NCBI GenBank assembly: GCA_031254105.1
Contig: JAIRVB010000031.1
Span: 1 to 64,000 of the forward strand
Length of the DNA: 64,000 nt
Source of the DNA: Chitinispirillales bacterium
Lineage (GTDB): Bacteria; Fibrobacterota; Chitinivibrionia; Chitinivibrionales; Chitinispirillaceae
Direction of reading: 5' to 3'
A model generated the notes under the pieces. The model did not search any database. It was not told the DNA's origin and saw only the letters and a program-made list of their open reading frames with translations. Each line of letters opens with the position of its first letter. Positions within the stretch are counted from its first letter, which is position 1. Position numbers and translations under genes: made by a program. Below are positions 36,946 to 47,113 of the stretch, in pieces.

Positions 36946-38292
36946 ATGGAGTTCTATTTGCCTAAAAAATTTACGTTCAGAGGCGGGGTTCACCCAAGCC
37001 ACGAAAAATCGCAGACTGAACAGTTAGAAACGGAAAGATTCCCGGCCCCATCGAAAGTGGTTATACCGCTTGCTCAGAGCATAGGAGCGCCCGCAAACGC
37101 TTTGGTAAAAAAGGGCGACCGAGTTCGTATCGGCCAGCTTATCGGCGAAGCGTCAGGGAACGTATCCGCGGCCGTACATTCTTCGGTTGCGGGAACTATA
37201 ATATCCGTACAGCCATTCGGCCACCCAAGCGGCAAGCAGATAACGGCCGTTGAAATTGAAAATGACGGTTCCGAAGAAAAGATCGACTTCGAGCCTCTTA
37301 AAAAGAGCTGGCGCGAAGCAGCTCCGGGAGAACTTGTTCAAAAAATCGCAACTTGCGGTATAGTAGGAATGGGCGGCGCAAGCTTCCCTACTCATGTAAA
37401 GCTTTCGCCGCCAAGCTCAAAACCTATTGATACGCTCATAATTAACGGAGCGGAGTGCGAACCGTTTCTCACAACCGATCACCGGCTGATGATTGAGCGC
37501 ACCGAAGAGCTTCTTACAGGCGTACTTATCCTAAAAAAAATCCTTCACGCGAAAAACGTTTATATAGGTATAGAGGATAATAAACCTGATGCTATAACCG
37601 AGATTAACAAGTGGCTTGTCAACTCTAATTTTAGTGATATCTCTCTTGCGGTGCTTAAGTCAAAATATCCGCAGGGCGGAGAGAAGCAGCTTATTACAGC
37701 TATTACCGGCCGTAAAGTTCCTTCGGGCGGTTTGCCCATGGACGTTGGCTGTGTGGTACAGAACGCCCATACCGCCTCTGTTATCCGTGACGCGGTGATT
37801 AAAGGTTTTCCGCTTTTTCAGCGCGTAATTACTGTAACGGGTCCTGCCGTAAAGTCTCCGAAGAACTTACTCGTAAGAATCGGAACTTCCGTGAGAACTA
37901 TTCTTGAGGCGTGTGATACGGATTTTTCATCAGCGAAAAAAATTATTATGGGCGGCCCAATGATGGGGCTTGCTCTCTCCGGCCTGGAAATTCCGGTGAT
38001 AAAGTCAACTTCCGGGCTTTTGGCCTATGACAAGATCACTTCAGCTGAGAAAAAATATCCCTGTATAAACTGCGGGTTTTGCGTGTCAGCGTGTCCCGTT
38101 GGGCTTGTTCCGTCAAGAATTGCAAAATATGTCTCAAAAAATTTGATCGAGGAAGCTGCCGGTTGGCATTTAATGGACTGTGTGGAGTGTGGATCATGCG
38201 CGTATAACTGTCCGGCAAAAAATAATCTTGTACACTATATGAAACTTGGCAAGTACACAGTTCATGCCGCACGCGCAGCCAGCACAAAATAA
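36946..38292 (+). CDS. rnfC: Rnf electron transport complex subunit C
   Basis: Peripheral subunit of the ferredoxin:NAD+ oxidoreductase that pumps H+ or Na+. The 448 residues have the N-terminal RnfC fold (FTFRGGVHPSHEK), an NADH/FMN-binding region (GMGGASFPTHVK and NGAECEPFLTTDHRLM), an SLBB-like domain, and two C-terminal 4Fe-4S motifs, CINCGFCVSACPVG and CVECGSCAYNCP. First gene of the six-gene cluster. Upstream 100 bp has no strong ribosome site. Confidence 0.96.
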   Translation: MEFYLPKKFTFRGGVHPSHEKSQTEQLETERFPAPSKVVIPLAQSIGAPANALVKKGDRVRIGQLIGEASGNVSAAVHSSVAGTIISVQPFGHPSGKQITAVEIENDGSEEKIDFEPLKKSWREAAPGELVQKIATCGIVGMGGASFPTHVKLSPPSSKPIDTLIINGAECEPFLTTDHRLMIERTEELLTGVLILKKILHAKNVYIGIEDNKPDAITEINKWLVNSNFSDISLAVLKSKYPQGGEKQLITAITGRKVPSGGLPMDVGCVVQNAHTASVIRDAVIKGFPLFQRVITVTGPAVKSPKNLLVRIGTSVRTILEACDTDFSSAKKIIMGGPMMGLALSGLEIPVIKSTSGLLAYDKITSAEKKYPCINCGFCVSACPVGLVPSRIAKYVSKNLIEEAAGWHLMDCVECGSCAYNCPAKNNLVHYMKLGKYTVHAARAASTK

Positions 38293-38408
38293 ATTTATAC
38301 TATAGCATAGTTGAGGTGAATAAAATTAGCCCCAACTATTGACAGGAAACAATAATTGCTAATAAAATCAGCCCAAACCTTGATATAAGGGAATCAATCT
38401 AACTAAAA

Positions 38409-39491
38409 ATGATAACTCTTAATACTTTAACAGATTCCGAAAAACCCGCTATAACTGCACAAACGGCGGCGGCTAAAGAGGTAAATCTGCCGCCGCTTCA
38501 TATGTCCAGCTCTCCGCATGTGCGCAGCGCTATTACCGTACCTATGATAATGCTTTTCGCTATCATTGCGATGGTGCCTTCCCTTGCAGCTTCAGTCGTT
38601 TTCTTTGGTGTTAACGCTCTTATACTTACAGCAGCCTGTGTAGGCGCGGCGGTTGGAACAGAATGGATTATCAACAAAGCGCTCAAAAAAGAGCAGTCTA
38701 TCGGTGATTTAAGCGCGGTTGTTACGGGAATCCTTGTAGCCTTTAACCTGCCTCCATCGCTTCCTGTTTGGATGGCTGTGATAGGATCAGTGTTTGCCAT
38801 AGGGGTCGCCAAAATGGTTTTTGGCGGTCTTGGGGCAAACTTCATTAACCCGGCGCTTGCGGGACGCGCTTTTCTTATGGCAAACTATCCCGCAGAAATG
38901 ACAAATTTTCCCGCCACTGTTTTTGGCAGCATAAACGCCTTGCCGGATGGTATCTCAAGCGCCACGCCGTTAGAAGCGATAAAGACAGCTTTCAGTCAGG
39001 GAAGTTTTCAAGTTTCGGAATTTGCAAACGCGCTCCCGCAGCTCTTCTTCGGCAATGTTGGCGGTACTATAGGAGAAACCTCCGCGCTCGCGCTTCTTAT
39101 AGGCGGAATATTTCTTATTGCGGGAAGAATTATTGACTTTCGTATACCTCTCACCTATATCGGGACGGTATTCTTTCTGTTTTGGATAGCAAACGGTACA
39201 GGAACATATTTTACGCTTGAATCTATAATCACACCCGTTTTTCATGTTCTGGCTGGCGGGCTCATGCTTGGCGCTTTTTTTATGGCGACAGATATGGCGA
39301 CATCTCCGATAACCCCTAAAGGGCGGATAATATTTGGCATAGGGTGCGGAGTTTTGACTTTTTTGATTAGAAAATACGGAGGATACCCCGAGGGTGTCTC
39401 CTACTCTATTCTTCTTATGAATCTGGTGGTTCCGCTTATTGACCGCTGCACCAGACCAACAATTTACGGTGAGGTAAGAGGCCGTGGGTGA
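38409..39491 (+). CDS. rnfD: Rnf complex subunit D
   Basis: Integral membrane subunit with covalently bound FMN. The 360 residues show SSSPHVRS near the start, about nine hydrophobic segments, GLGANFINPALAGRAFL, and SATPLEAIK containing the expected flavinylated Thr (SGATP-like motif here SSATPLE). The ATG follows AACTAAAA rather than a Shine-Dalgarno sequence. It overlaps rnfG by 8 bp. Confidence 0.96.
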   Translation: MITLNTLTDSEKPAITAQTAAAKEVNLPPLHMSSSPHVRSAITVPMIMLFAIIAMVPSLAASVVFFGVNALILTAACVGAAVGTEWIINKALKKEQSIGDLSAVVTGILVAFNLPPSLPVWMAVIGSVFAIGVAKMVFGGLGANFINPALAGRAFLMANYPAEMTNFPATVFGSINALPDGISSATPLEAIKTAFSQGSFQVSEFANALPQLFFGNVGGTIGETSALALLIGGIFLIAGRIIDFRIPLTYIGTVFFLFWIANGTGTYFTLESIITPVFHVLAGGLMLGAFFMATDMATSPITPKGRIIFGIGCGVLTFLIRKYGGYPEGVSYSILLMNLVVPLIDRCTRPTIYGEVRGRG

Positions 39492-40143
39492 AATAATAAA
39501 ACTAACTGCAGCGCTTGTCGTGATTTCGATGGTCATTGGTTTAGCGGTAGCCGTAACCAACAACAAGACAAAAGATAGAATTAAAGAACAGCAGCTTCAT
39601 ATTCAGCAATCAGCCGTAGAAGCGGTTTTTCCCAGCGGCGTTGCAATAAGCGAACATGAAGGCGACGGCGGTCTGCCCTACAAATACTGGAGCGCTTCCG
39701 ACAATGGAGAACTGATCGGTTATGCTTTTAAAATAACCGGTCAGGGGTACGCGGGCGACATATTATTTATGATAAGTGCTGATACTGCCGGAAAAATACT
39801 TGGTATGACCGTTCTTGAGCACAACGAAACCCCTGGGCTTGGTTCAAGAGTTACGGAAGTGGCGTCAAACAAATATATCTGGTATCCCGTAGGGTCCTCT
39901 GAAAAAGTAAAACCCTGGTTTACAGAGCAGTTTGAAGGGCTCTCCTGCTTTAAACCGATAGGTATTGACAAAAGCGGCGAATGGCACAAGTTCGATGCGC
40001 AAAGGCGCGCGCAACTGCAAAGCAGAAACACTGTTACCGCAATCACAGGTTCGACAATTACCACGGCAGCGTTTACAAAGAGTATTGAGCGAAAGGCAGC
40101 GGTTTACGTAGCAAGTTTAAAAGAGAAGTATTTGGAGAAATGA
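39484..40143 (+). CDS. rnfG: Rnf complex subunit G
   Basis: Periplasm-facing flavoprotein of 219 residues with one N-terminal helix (KLTAALVVISMVIGLAVAV). The FMN-binding domain includes GYAGDILFMIS, ETPGLGSRV and the flavin-attachment segment TAITGSTITTAA, with Thr or Ser in the S(T)GAT-type motif. GTG start inside the end of rnfD. An unusually large inverted repeat separates it from rnfE. Confidence 0.95.
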   Translation: MGEIIKLTAALVVISMVIGLAVAVTNNKTKDRIKEQQLHIQQSAVEAVFPSGVAISEHEGDGGLPYKYWSASDNGELIGYAFKITGQGYAGDILFMISADTAGKILGMTVLEHNETPGLGSRVTEVASNKYIWYPVGSSEKVKPWFTEQFEGLSCFKPIGIDKSGEWHKFDAQRRAQLQSRNTVTAITGSTITTAAFTKSIERKAAVYVASLKEKYLEK

Positions 40144-40160
40144 AAGAGGGTTTGATATTA

Positions 40161-40252
40161 CATCCTTGCGCGAAGGCGGGAATCCAATGTTCTTACTTCC
40201 GTTATTTGGCTAAAGAAATGGGACAATAGATTCCCGCCTCCGCGCAAGGATG
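40161..40252. repeat. Large inverted repeat splitting the rnf operon
   Basis: Two 24-bp arms (40161-40184 and 40229-40252) are reverse complements except for one base, with a 44-bp spacer. Each arm contains a GCGCGAAGGCGGGAATC-type REP sequence. It lies between rnfG and rnfE, the only long gap in the cluster, so it may affect expression or mRNA stability of rnfEAB. Confidence 0.85.
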
Positions 40253-40300
40253 AACGTACTATAGAACTGTACACTATGCAAGAAGGAAACGTAACTAAAA

Positions 40301-40897
40301 ATGCTTAAGGAAGAAGTTAAGCGTGGTGTTATTACCGAGAACCCCATATTGATACTTGCTTTGGGGCTATGCCCCTCTTTGGCTGTGAGTACATCGGTTA
40401 CAAACGGGCTTGGGATGGGGCTTGCCACGATGTTTGTGCTGGTGTGTTCCAATATTATCATCTCCATTATTAAAGGATGGGTTCCCGATAAGGTCAGGAT
40501 TCCCTGCTTTATTATGGTGAGTGCGGCTTTTGTTTCGATACTGCATCTTTTTATCAAAGCCTACATGCCGCTTCTTGACCAGCGGCTGGGGATTTTTATT
40601 CCGCTCATTACTGTCAACTGCATAATCCTGGGCCGCGCTGAAGCGTTCGCTTCAAAAAACAGCCTTTCGCGTTCATTTACTGATGGTATCGTTATGGGGT
40701 TGGGGTTTACAGTATCGCTTCTCATCCTCAGCGCCATAAGAGAGTTCTTAGGCAGCAACAAGCTTTTTGATCTGATGGTTATACCAAAATTCCAACCATT
40801 AACAGCGTTCGCGCTTGCGCCAGGCGGCTTTTTTACCATCGCCTTTGTAATGGGGGTCGTGAGTTTTCTCCGTAGTAGAAAGGAAGCCCGCGCATGA
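40301..40897 (+). CDS. rnfE: Rnf complex subunit E
   Basis: Membrane subunit of 198 residues and six hydrophobic segments, paralogous to RnfA. It opens with RGVITENPILILALGLCPSLAV, and has PLITVNCIILGRAEAFAS, the paired half-channel cysteine region that helps hold the membrane 2Fe-2S centre. The ATG follows AACTAAAA. It overlaps rnfA by 4 bp (ATGA). Confidence 0.95.
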   Translation: MLKEEVKRGVITENPILILALGLCPSLAVSTSVTNGLGMGLATMFVLVCSNIIISIIKGWVPDKVRIPCFIMVSAAFVSILHLFIKAYMPLLDQRLGIFIPLITVNCIILGRAEAFASKNSLSRSFTDGIVMGLGFTVSLLILSAIREFLGSNKLFDLMVIPKFQPLTAFALAPGGFFTIAFVMGVVSFLRSRKEARA

Positions 40898-41520
40898 ACA
40901 GCTTCATGAGTATTGTTCAAATCGCTTTAGCCGCGGTACTGATTCAGAATTTTGTTTTAGCCCGGTTTCTTGGACTCTGTCCGTTTTTCGGAGTGTCAAA
41001 AAAACTCTCAAGCGCCACAGGAATGGGTATGGCCGTAGTGTTTGTAATGACCATAGCATCGATGTTTACCTGGGTGGTTGAAAGATATATACTCGTTCCC
41101 TTTGATATCCGGTACCTTGAAATAATAGTTTTTATTTTAATTATCGCTTCTTTAGTGCAGCTTCTTGAGTTGATAATGCGCAAGTTTACCCCCAGCCTCT
41201 ACGAGTCGCTCGGGATTTACTTGCCTCTTATCTCCACTAACTGCGCGCTTTTTGCGGTAGTGATTATTAACACCGGAACAAATCAGTTTACAGGTCGGCC
41301 GTTTACCTTTATAGAAAGCACAATCAACGGAACCGCATCCGGTATCGGATTTCTCATTGCGCTTGTACTGATGGCGGGAATCAGGGAAAAACTTGAACTT
41401 GCCGACGTCCCCAAAACACTTGACGGGCTGCCAATAGCGTTTATCAGCGCGGGGCTCATGGCGCTTGCGTTTCTTGGCTTTTCGGGACTCTCCTTTTTTG
41501 CGGCCAGCGGAGGACAATAG
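40894..41520 (+). CDS. rnfA: Rnf complex subunit A
   Basis: Membrane subunit of 208 residues with six hydrophobic segments. Family signatures: QNFVLARFLGLCPFFGVS near the start and LPLISTNCALFAVVI, mirrored in inverted topology by RnfE. Slightly longer than typical (about 190), with a Gly-rich end. Two bases separate it from rnfB. Confidence 0.95.
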   Translation: MNSFMSIVQIALAAVLIQNFVLARFLGLCPFFGVSKKLSSATGMGMAVVFVMTIASMFTWVVERYILVPFDIRYLEIIVFILIIASLVQLLELIMRKFTPSLYESLGIYLPLISTNCALFAVVIINTGTNQFTGRPFTFIESTINGTASGIGFLIALVLMAGIREKLELADVPKTLDGLPIAFISAGLMALAFLGFSGLSFFAASGGQ

Positions 41521-41522
41521 CA

Positions 41523-42548
41523 GTGGAAATTTTGATACCCATATTAGTTCTAGGTCTCGTTGGGCTGTTTTTCGGACTTGGGCTTGGAATTGCCTCAAAG
41601 AAACTTCATGTATTCGTTGATCCAAAAATATCACGAATTCAGGAGACGCTCCCCGGCGCAAACTGCGGGGCATGCGGTTTTCCCGGGTGCGGCGGATTTG
41701 CTAAAGCCGCCGCTGAAGGTAAAGCTGCCGCAAACGCCTGTACTCCAGGAGGAGAAAAAATTGCCCACGCCGTAGCGGACATAATGGGTGTGAGCGCCTC
41801 TGTAAGCGATCCTCTTATGGCTGTAGTACACTGTAAAGGCGGACAAAAGGAAGCCCTTGAGCGCTCCATTTACGATGGGATAAAGGACTGTCACGCCGCG
41901 ATACTCATAGGAAACGGTTCGAAAGTGTGCCTTGACGGCTGTCTTGGTCTTGGCAGCTGCGTAAAGGCGTGTCTCTTTGACGCCCTTAGCGTCAATGAAA
42001 ACGATGTCGCTGTTGTAAACCCTGAAAAATGCAGCGGATGCGGAAAATGCGTAACAGCATGTCCGCGAAATATTATCTCCATTATCCCGCAGGTACACAA
42101 AATATTCTTAGCCTGCTCTAATCATGATAAGGGCGCCAAAATTAAAAAATACTGTTCCGTAGGATGCACCGCTTGCACACTGTGCATAAAAGCGACTCCT
42201 TCGGGAACAATAACAATAGAAAAAAATCTTCCTGTTCTTGACTACAGCAAAGATGAGAACTTTATTACCGCCAACGCAAAATGTCCCTCAAAGTGTTTTG
42301 TAGATCTTGTAAAAGCGCGTCCCCGCGCGAACATCGACACCAAATGCGTAGGCTGCGGTGAATGTGTAAAACTCTGCCCTATTGCCGGAACCATTAAAGG
42401 GGAGCAGGATAAGCGTCATGTTATTGATAAAGATAAGTGCATTGGTTGTGGTATATGCCTGAACGCATGCTCAAAAAGGGCGATTGCGCTTTGGGGAGGG
42501 TTGGGATATGAGTCTGTGGAGAACAACAGCAGATTGAGGAATACTTAA
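41523..42548 (+). CDS. rnfB: Rnf complex subunit B
   Basis: Ferredoxin-accepting subunit. GTG start, one N-terminal membrane helix, then the 4Fe-4S (Fe-S) domain ANCGACGFPGCGGFA and several ferredoxin-type motifs: CLGLGSCVKACLFDAL, CSGCGKCVTACP, CSVGCTACTLCIKA, CVGCGECVKLCP and CIGCGICLNACSKRA. At 341 residues it is of the long, cluster-rich form found in strict anaerobes rather than the short E. coli RsxB form. Last gene of the operon. Confidence 0.96.
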   Translation: MEILIPILVLGLVGLFFGLGLGIASKKLHVFVDPKISRIQETLPGANCGACGFPGCGGFAKAAAEGKAAANACTPGGEKIAHAVADIMGVSASVSDPLMAVVHCKGGQKEALERSIYDGIKDCHAAILIGNGSKVCLDGCLGLGSCVKACLFDALSVNENDVAVVNPEKCSGCGKCVTACPRNIISIIPQVHKIFLACSNHDKGAKIKKYCSVGCTACTLCIKATPSGTITIEKNLPVLDYSKDENFITANAKCPSKCFVDLVKARPRANIDTKCVGCGECVKLCPIAGTIKGEQDKRHVIDKDKCIGCGICLNACSKRAIALWGGLGYESVENNSRLRNT

Positions 42549-42964
42549 CAAATTAAAATTTTCAATTTACAAATTACAACTAAGGCAAGATACAAAAAAT
42601 TCACAATAATGATCAATGGCTCGCAGTTACACCCGTAAACCTATTTATTTCATCCATAAGCTTGCGGCAGGGATAGCAATCATGTCATTTTCAAACCGTA
42701 AGACATACTTCACCGGCATATATTGAAACAATTTACACTAGCTACTTTAGGTTACTTTTTTATGAGGCAATTCGGCATTTGTAGGTATTAAGTGACAAAA
42801 CAATCCTGATAAAGCCGCGTTAAGCAATAAATTGAATCCCTCCACTAAATCAACATAAACAGCGTGGAGGGCAATCAATTTTACAACCCAAATCATTGTA
42901 ATTGAACGCGTTGTCTGATTAGTTTAATTCTCCAACTATCCTTGGCAAGTATTATCTTAAACTC
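42549..42964. other. Gap without a supported gene
   Basis: 416 bp, AT-rich. A 37-codon frame beginning ATGGCTCGC near 42616 has no similarity I recognise. AATTTACAAATTACAA near 42565 recalls a family B end but is too short to call. No terminator was found after rnfB. Confidence 0.4.
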
Positions 42965-43900
42965 ATGATCATAGCCAACCCGATATACGACGCGACATTC
43001 AAGCGGTTACTCGAAAACGACCGCGCCGCGAAATTTTTCATTGGAACTATTCTTAACTGCAAGGTACTCTCTCTTGAGCCGACGGTGCGTGAGCACACCG
43101 AGTATGACGATAAAACGGGGAAACTTACTCTTTTCCGCATGGATTTCGCCGCGACTATACAAACCGGAAATGAGGGTGAAAAGCGGGTAATTATCGAGCT
43201 TCAGAAAGCGAAGCATCTTGGCGATGTTTACCGTTTCAGAAAATATCCTGGCAAAGAATACGTCAGGTCAAAGCTGCCTATAATTTCAATCTACATTCTT
43301 GGCTTTAATCTGTCGGTGGAATCTCCCGCGTTCGGCAATGTTCCTGTTTACCGTGATCTCCGCACTAATGAAGAGCTTCATTTCTACGACTCTTTTGTTG
43401 AACAGCTGACCCACAGCGCGTATTTTGTGCAGGCAAAGAGAATAAAACGCAGTCCAGACTCAAAGCTTGACAAACTGCTTTCGGTATTTGAGCAGGATAA
43501 TTTCGTGGGAGATGACAGGACTACAAAAAACTATCCTCTTGAGGTTGACGATCCTGAGATCAAAACGGTAATTGATGTTTTGCGTCATGTGGCCGCCGAT
43601 CCAAAGGCGCGGGAGGAGTTAGACCGTGAGGAGTATTATCAGGAAGCGATGGATGAGATGTTTGGGGAAAAAGACCGTGAACTTGTTCAAACCAAACTGA
43701 AATATGAGGACGCGATACAGCGCGAAGAGGAAGCTAATAAAACAATAGAGCGGCAAAACCATGAGCTTGCCGAAACAAGGCAGCGCGAAGAAGAGGCAAA
43801 CAACCGTCAAAAAACATCAATAAAAAATCTTATTGACAAAGGATTTTCGCCGGAAGAGGTTTCTCATCTCTTAAATATCCCTATTCAGTTGATACAATAA
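42965..43900 (+). CDS. Rpn/PD-(D/E)XK family nuclease-transposase-like protein
   Basis: A 311-residue member of the PDDEXK_2 (Rpn-like) family. It opens with the typical NPIYDATFKRLLEND, then has MDFAATIQT and IIELQKAKH, the D and ExQ parts of the nuclease core, and a middle HFYDSFVEQLTHSAYF region. The C-terminal 90 residues form a charged coiled coil with repeated QREEEAN segments and a small terminal helix unit (GFSPEEVSHLL). Members promote recombination or occur as defence-like or mobile genes; the role here is not known. Confidence 0.85.
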   Translation: MIIANPIYDATFKRLLENDRAAKFFIGTILNCKVLSLEPTVREHTEYDDKTGKLTLFRMDFAATIQTGNEGEKRVIIELQKAKHLGDVYRFRKYPGKEYVRSKLPIISIYILGFNLSVESPAFGNVPVYRDLRTNEELHFYDSFVEQLTHSAYFVQAKRIKRSPDSKLDKLLSVFEQDNFVGDDRTTKNYPLEVDDPEIKTVIDVLRHVAADPKAREELDREEYYQEAMDEMFGEKDRELVQTKLKYEDAIQREEEANKTIERQNHELAETRQREEEANNRQKTSIKNLIDKGFSPEEVSHLLNIPIQLIQ

Positions 43901-43915
43901 TTTAAAACCTCTCCG

Positions 43916-45202
43916 CTATCCCTCAGCGATATTCCGCGCCAGTTTTTCCAACCTGTTTCTGTAATCATTTAAACAAAACGCCCTTGCCTGCGCAACCCCG
44001 GTATCTATCGCCGCCTTTGCCACCGCAACGCTCTCCTCAACTAGTACACGGGGATCAAGCGGTTTTGGGATAATATATTCCGGCCCGAATTTCAGCGAAT
44101 CAACGCCGTATGCGTCAAGTACCATCTCAGGAACATCGGGACGTATCGCAATATCAGCAAGCGCGCGCGTAGCCGCCACTTTCATCTCCTCATTTATCGT
44201 CGAAGCCCTTACGTCAAGCGCGCCCCTGAAAATAAAGGGGAAACCAAGCACATTATTCACCTGATTTGGGAAATCGCTTCTTCCGGTCGCCATAACCAGA
44301 TCGCTTCTCACCGCGCGCGCGGCATCATAACCGATTTCAGGATCGGGGTTTGCCATAGCAAAGATTATGGGACGGCTTGCCATGCTCTCAACCATCGCGG
44401 GAGATACAAGACCGGCGGTACTGAGGCCCGCGAACAGATCCGCTCCCTCAAGCGCCTGCGACAGAGTGCGCTTTGGGGTATCAACAGCAAACGGCTCTTT
44501 ATATTTGTTCATTCCATCTGTACGCCCCTTGTAAACCACGCCTTTAGAATCTACAAGCATGATATTTTCCATCTTCACGCCCAAACGAACATACAGATAA
44601 GCGCAGGAAACGGCAGCCGCTCCGGCTCCGGAAAAAACAACTTTCAACTCGTCAAGAGCCTTATCCTGCAGCCGCGCCGCGTTTATCAGCGCGGCGCCGG
44701 AGATTATCGCCGTTCCATGCTGATCATCATGAAACACCGGAATGTTCATCCGCTTTTTTAACTCTTCTTCGATGTAGAAACATTCGGGCGCTTTGATATC
44801 TTCAAGATTAATGCCGCCAAAGGTCGGCTCCATAGACTTGACGATGCTAATAAACTCATCTGGGTTTGAAACATTAAGCTCAAGATCAAAAACATCAATA
44901 TCCGCAAACCGCTTGAATAAAATCCCCTTGCCCTCCATAACCGGTTTTCCGGCTAATGGGCCGATATTGCCAAGACCTAAAACCGCGCTGCCGTCTGTGA
45001 TCACAGCGACAAGGTTTCCTTTGGACGTGTAGCGGTACGCGGCTGCCGGGTCTTTATGAATTTCGCGGCACGGTTCCGCCACTCCGGGAGTGTAGGCCAG
45101 CGACAAATCCTTTTGAGTGCGGCACGGCTTTGTAGAAATTACCTCTATTTTACCGGGCCTGTTTTTTTCGTGATAATCTAAAGCATCCTGACGTGTAATC
45201 AT
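43916..45202 (-). CDS. NAD(P)-dependent malic enzyme
   Basis: Oxidatively decarboxylates malate to pyruvate in the cytoplasm. The 428 residues are the short bacterial form without a C-terminal phosphotransacetylase domain. Seen: [36 protein letters not shown], the catalytic-Lys segment [32 protein letters not shown] and the nucleotide-binding [12 protein letters not shown]. Links fermentation and NAD(P)H supply; cofactor preference cannot be read by eye. It is convergent with the Rpn-type gene, 15 bp apart. Confidence 0.95.
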   Translation of the reverse strand: MITRQDALDYHEKNRPGKIEVISTKPCRTQKDLSLAYTPGVAEPCREIHKDPAAAYRYTSKGNLVAVITDGSAVLGLGNIGPLAGKPVMEGKGILFKRFADIDVFDLELNVSNPDEFISIVKSMEPTFGGINLEDIKAPECFYIEEELKKRMNIPVFHDDQHGTAIISGAALINAARLQDKALDELKVVFSGAGAAAVSCAYLYVRLGVKMENIMLVDSKGVVYKGRTDGMNKYKEPFAVDTPKRTLSQALEGADLFAGLSTAGLVSPAMVESMASRPIIFAMANPDPEIGYDAARAVRSDLVMATGRSDFPNQVNNVLGFPFIFRGALDVRASTINEEMKVAATRALADIAIRPDVPEMVLDAYGVDSLKFGPEYIIPKPLDPRVLVEESVAVAKAAIDTGVAQARAFCLNDYRNRLEKLARNIAEG

Positions 45203-45341
45203 CTGAAACCTGTCTGCCTTGTGGGAGAACGAAATTGTTATTACCTGAAATAATATATATTATTACGATGGCGGGGGGTAGCGTCAATACAATTGCCGGA
45301 CAGGGTTTTGATTGTGAAATGATGAAAGCGTTTGCTTAAAT

Positions 45342-45366
45342 GACAGGGGGCTTTTGCCCCCTTGTC
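45342..45366 (-). terminator. Terminator-like hairpin after the GH5 gene
   Basis: On the minus strand GGGGGC-AAAA-GCCCCC lies just past the GH5 stop, extended by ACAA and TGTC pairing. The T-run behind it is poor, so termination is probable but not certain. Confidence 0.55.
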
Positions 45367-45374
45367 TAAGTATA

Positions 45375-46922
45375 TCAATTAACTATCGCGAGTTTTGTTT
45401 TGTAAACTTGTTTTCCTGATGATATATTTCTTACGACCAGAAAATAGTTTCCTTTGGAAATTTTTTGATTATTCATGATTACAGGCTGATTGTTAACGTA
45501 ATTGTATTTGCCTGCCTGCCTGCCCCTGATATCATAAAGAAATACTCGCGCAGACTCTACTGACGCCGGACCGCGCAGGTATACACCGCCGTTCGCTCGG
45601 CTGATTGACCATTGCGCATTTTGGACGGCGGCAGCCGTTGGGCGAGTTTTGATTGATGTGATGTCTGCCAGTTCCGTCATCATTTCGTCTAAAACTTCCG
45701 CGGCAAATCCTCCGGGCAGCGGTTTACCGGCCGTAGTCCCAGCCGGGGTAGTTGATCTTTCGAGTATCTTGAAATTGCCGCCATCGTCCCAAAAGACAGG
45801 TATGATGCTGTTTGTACGCATTGTCTTAGCGACGGAACTCATATAATCAATATGGTTTTCCTGGTGCTCTCGGGTAATGGCTACGCCGCCCACGTTTACG
45901 CCCAAGGTCGCGCGGCGATTGGTAGGCGCGCCGCATTCGCCTATATATACGGCTATTCCCTCATCAATGAAAAGGGTTTTCAGTATATTCATGTTAGTAT
46001 TTAGTTGGTCGATGTCGGTTTGAGCGCCCCATGTATGTCTTGCGTTTGTCGCCGCAATATTTACCGTATAAGGTTTCGGCGTGTAGAAATGAGCTTTAAC
46101 AATCAGCTTGTCCGTACCGTTGCCGCCGTCATTAGGGATTAATTTTCCACGGTTATGGGCGCGCTGCACTACATTAGGCTCCGTACCGCCTAATCCGGGA
46201 ACCGCCACGAAACGGGCAATATTATTACCGCCCGTTGCGCGTATCGCGTTTAACGCCGCCTGACTCCAGTCAAAAAGTACGTCCTGTTCATTCTGGTAAG
46301 AAGCGGAAGAAGCATCGTCCCCCCAACCGCCTGCATGGACTTCGTTCATCACCTCGAAAATAAGGTAGTCTCCGTAATCCTTGAAATACTCGGCTATTTG
46401 CGTCCACACCTTACTCAGTTTGTCTTGCAGTTCATTCTTAACCGCAGTGTTGACATTAGTCGTACCTCTGGTAATGACGTTCGACATCCTGAGCCAACTC
46501 GCGTGATTGTTTCCATGACCATCGTGGTGGACGTTGATGATTACCGCCTTGGCTCCAGCTGTTTTTGCGTAGCCTACTATTTCAGCGACACGCGCAAGCC
46601 GTTCTTCTGAAAGTTTATAATCGGGCGCAGGGCCTATGTGCCCTGTCCAGGTTACCGGAATGCGAGCGAGATCGAAGCCCGATTCAATAACGCCGTTGAA
46701 CAACTCCTGCGTTGCCGGCGGCCTACCCCATGCTGTTTCCAATGCCACGGTATCCTGACCGCTCAACTGACGCAACGCATCCATGGTATTACCCAGATTC
46801 CAGCCGATCTTAACATCCGACAAAAATTGCAAAGCGGTTTTGCCCGACATCGGTTCCGGCTGCGCCCACGCAGTAAAAACCGCGAGAGTCATTACAAGTA
46901 AACATTGTCTGATGCGATTCAT
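45375..46922 (-). CDS. GH5 family endoglucanase (cellulase), secreted
   Basis: Expected to cut beta-1,4-glucan. The start at 46922 is supported by AGAGGTG; the upstream ATG at 46952 adds ten residues. About 515 residues: signal peptide (to about 20), GH5 barrel (about 30-400) with KIGWNLGNTMD, the acid/base Glu in FEVMNEVHAGG near 194 and the nucleophile Glu in YIGECGAP near 328, then a C-terminal sorting-like domain (about 425-515; YDIRGRQ and KGNYFLVV). Together with GH3 and pectinases it completes a plant-wall set. Confidence 0.94.
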   Translation of the reverse strand: MNRIRQCLLVMTLAVFTAWAQPEPMSGKTALQFLSDVKIGWNLGNTMDALRQLSGQDTVALETAWGRPPATQELFNGVIESGFDLARIPVTWTGHIGPAPDYKLSEERLARVAEIVGYAKTAGAKAVIINVHHDGHGNNHASWLRMSNVITRGTTNVNTAVKNELQDKLSKVWTQIAEYFKDYGDYLIFEVMNEVHAGGWGDDASSASYQNEQDVLFDWSQAALNAIRATGGNNIARFVAVPGLGGTEPNVVQRAHNRGKLIPNDGGNGTDKLIVKAHFYTPKPYTVNIAATNARHTWGAQTDIDQLNTNMNILKTLFIDEGIAVYIGECGAPTNRRATLGVNVGGVAITREHQENHIDYMSSVAKTMRTNSIIPVFWDDGGNFKILERSTTPAGTTAGKPLPGGFAAEVLDEMMTELADITSIKTRPTAAAVQNAQWSISRANGGVYLRGPASVESARVFLYDIRGRQAGKYNYVNNQPVIMNNQKISKGNYFLVVRNISSGKQVYKTKLAIVN

Positions 46923-47113
46923 AGCGCACCTCTTTCTATTAGATTGTTTCACTACTATCCCAAAGATTTCTTAAACCCAATCTACCCGCTAAGGAAGTAA
47001 AGTTAAAAAATCATACCAGCTCTCTTAATAGGAATACATATTATATCATAATATAATTCAGGAATATGTCAAATAGTTCATTTTTTGGGAAGGCCAAATA
47101 TACACGTTTTATG

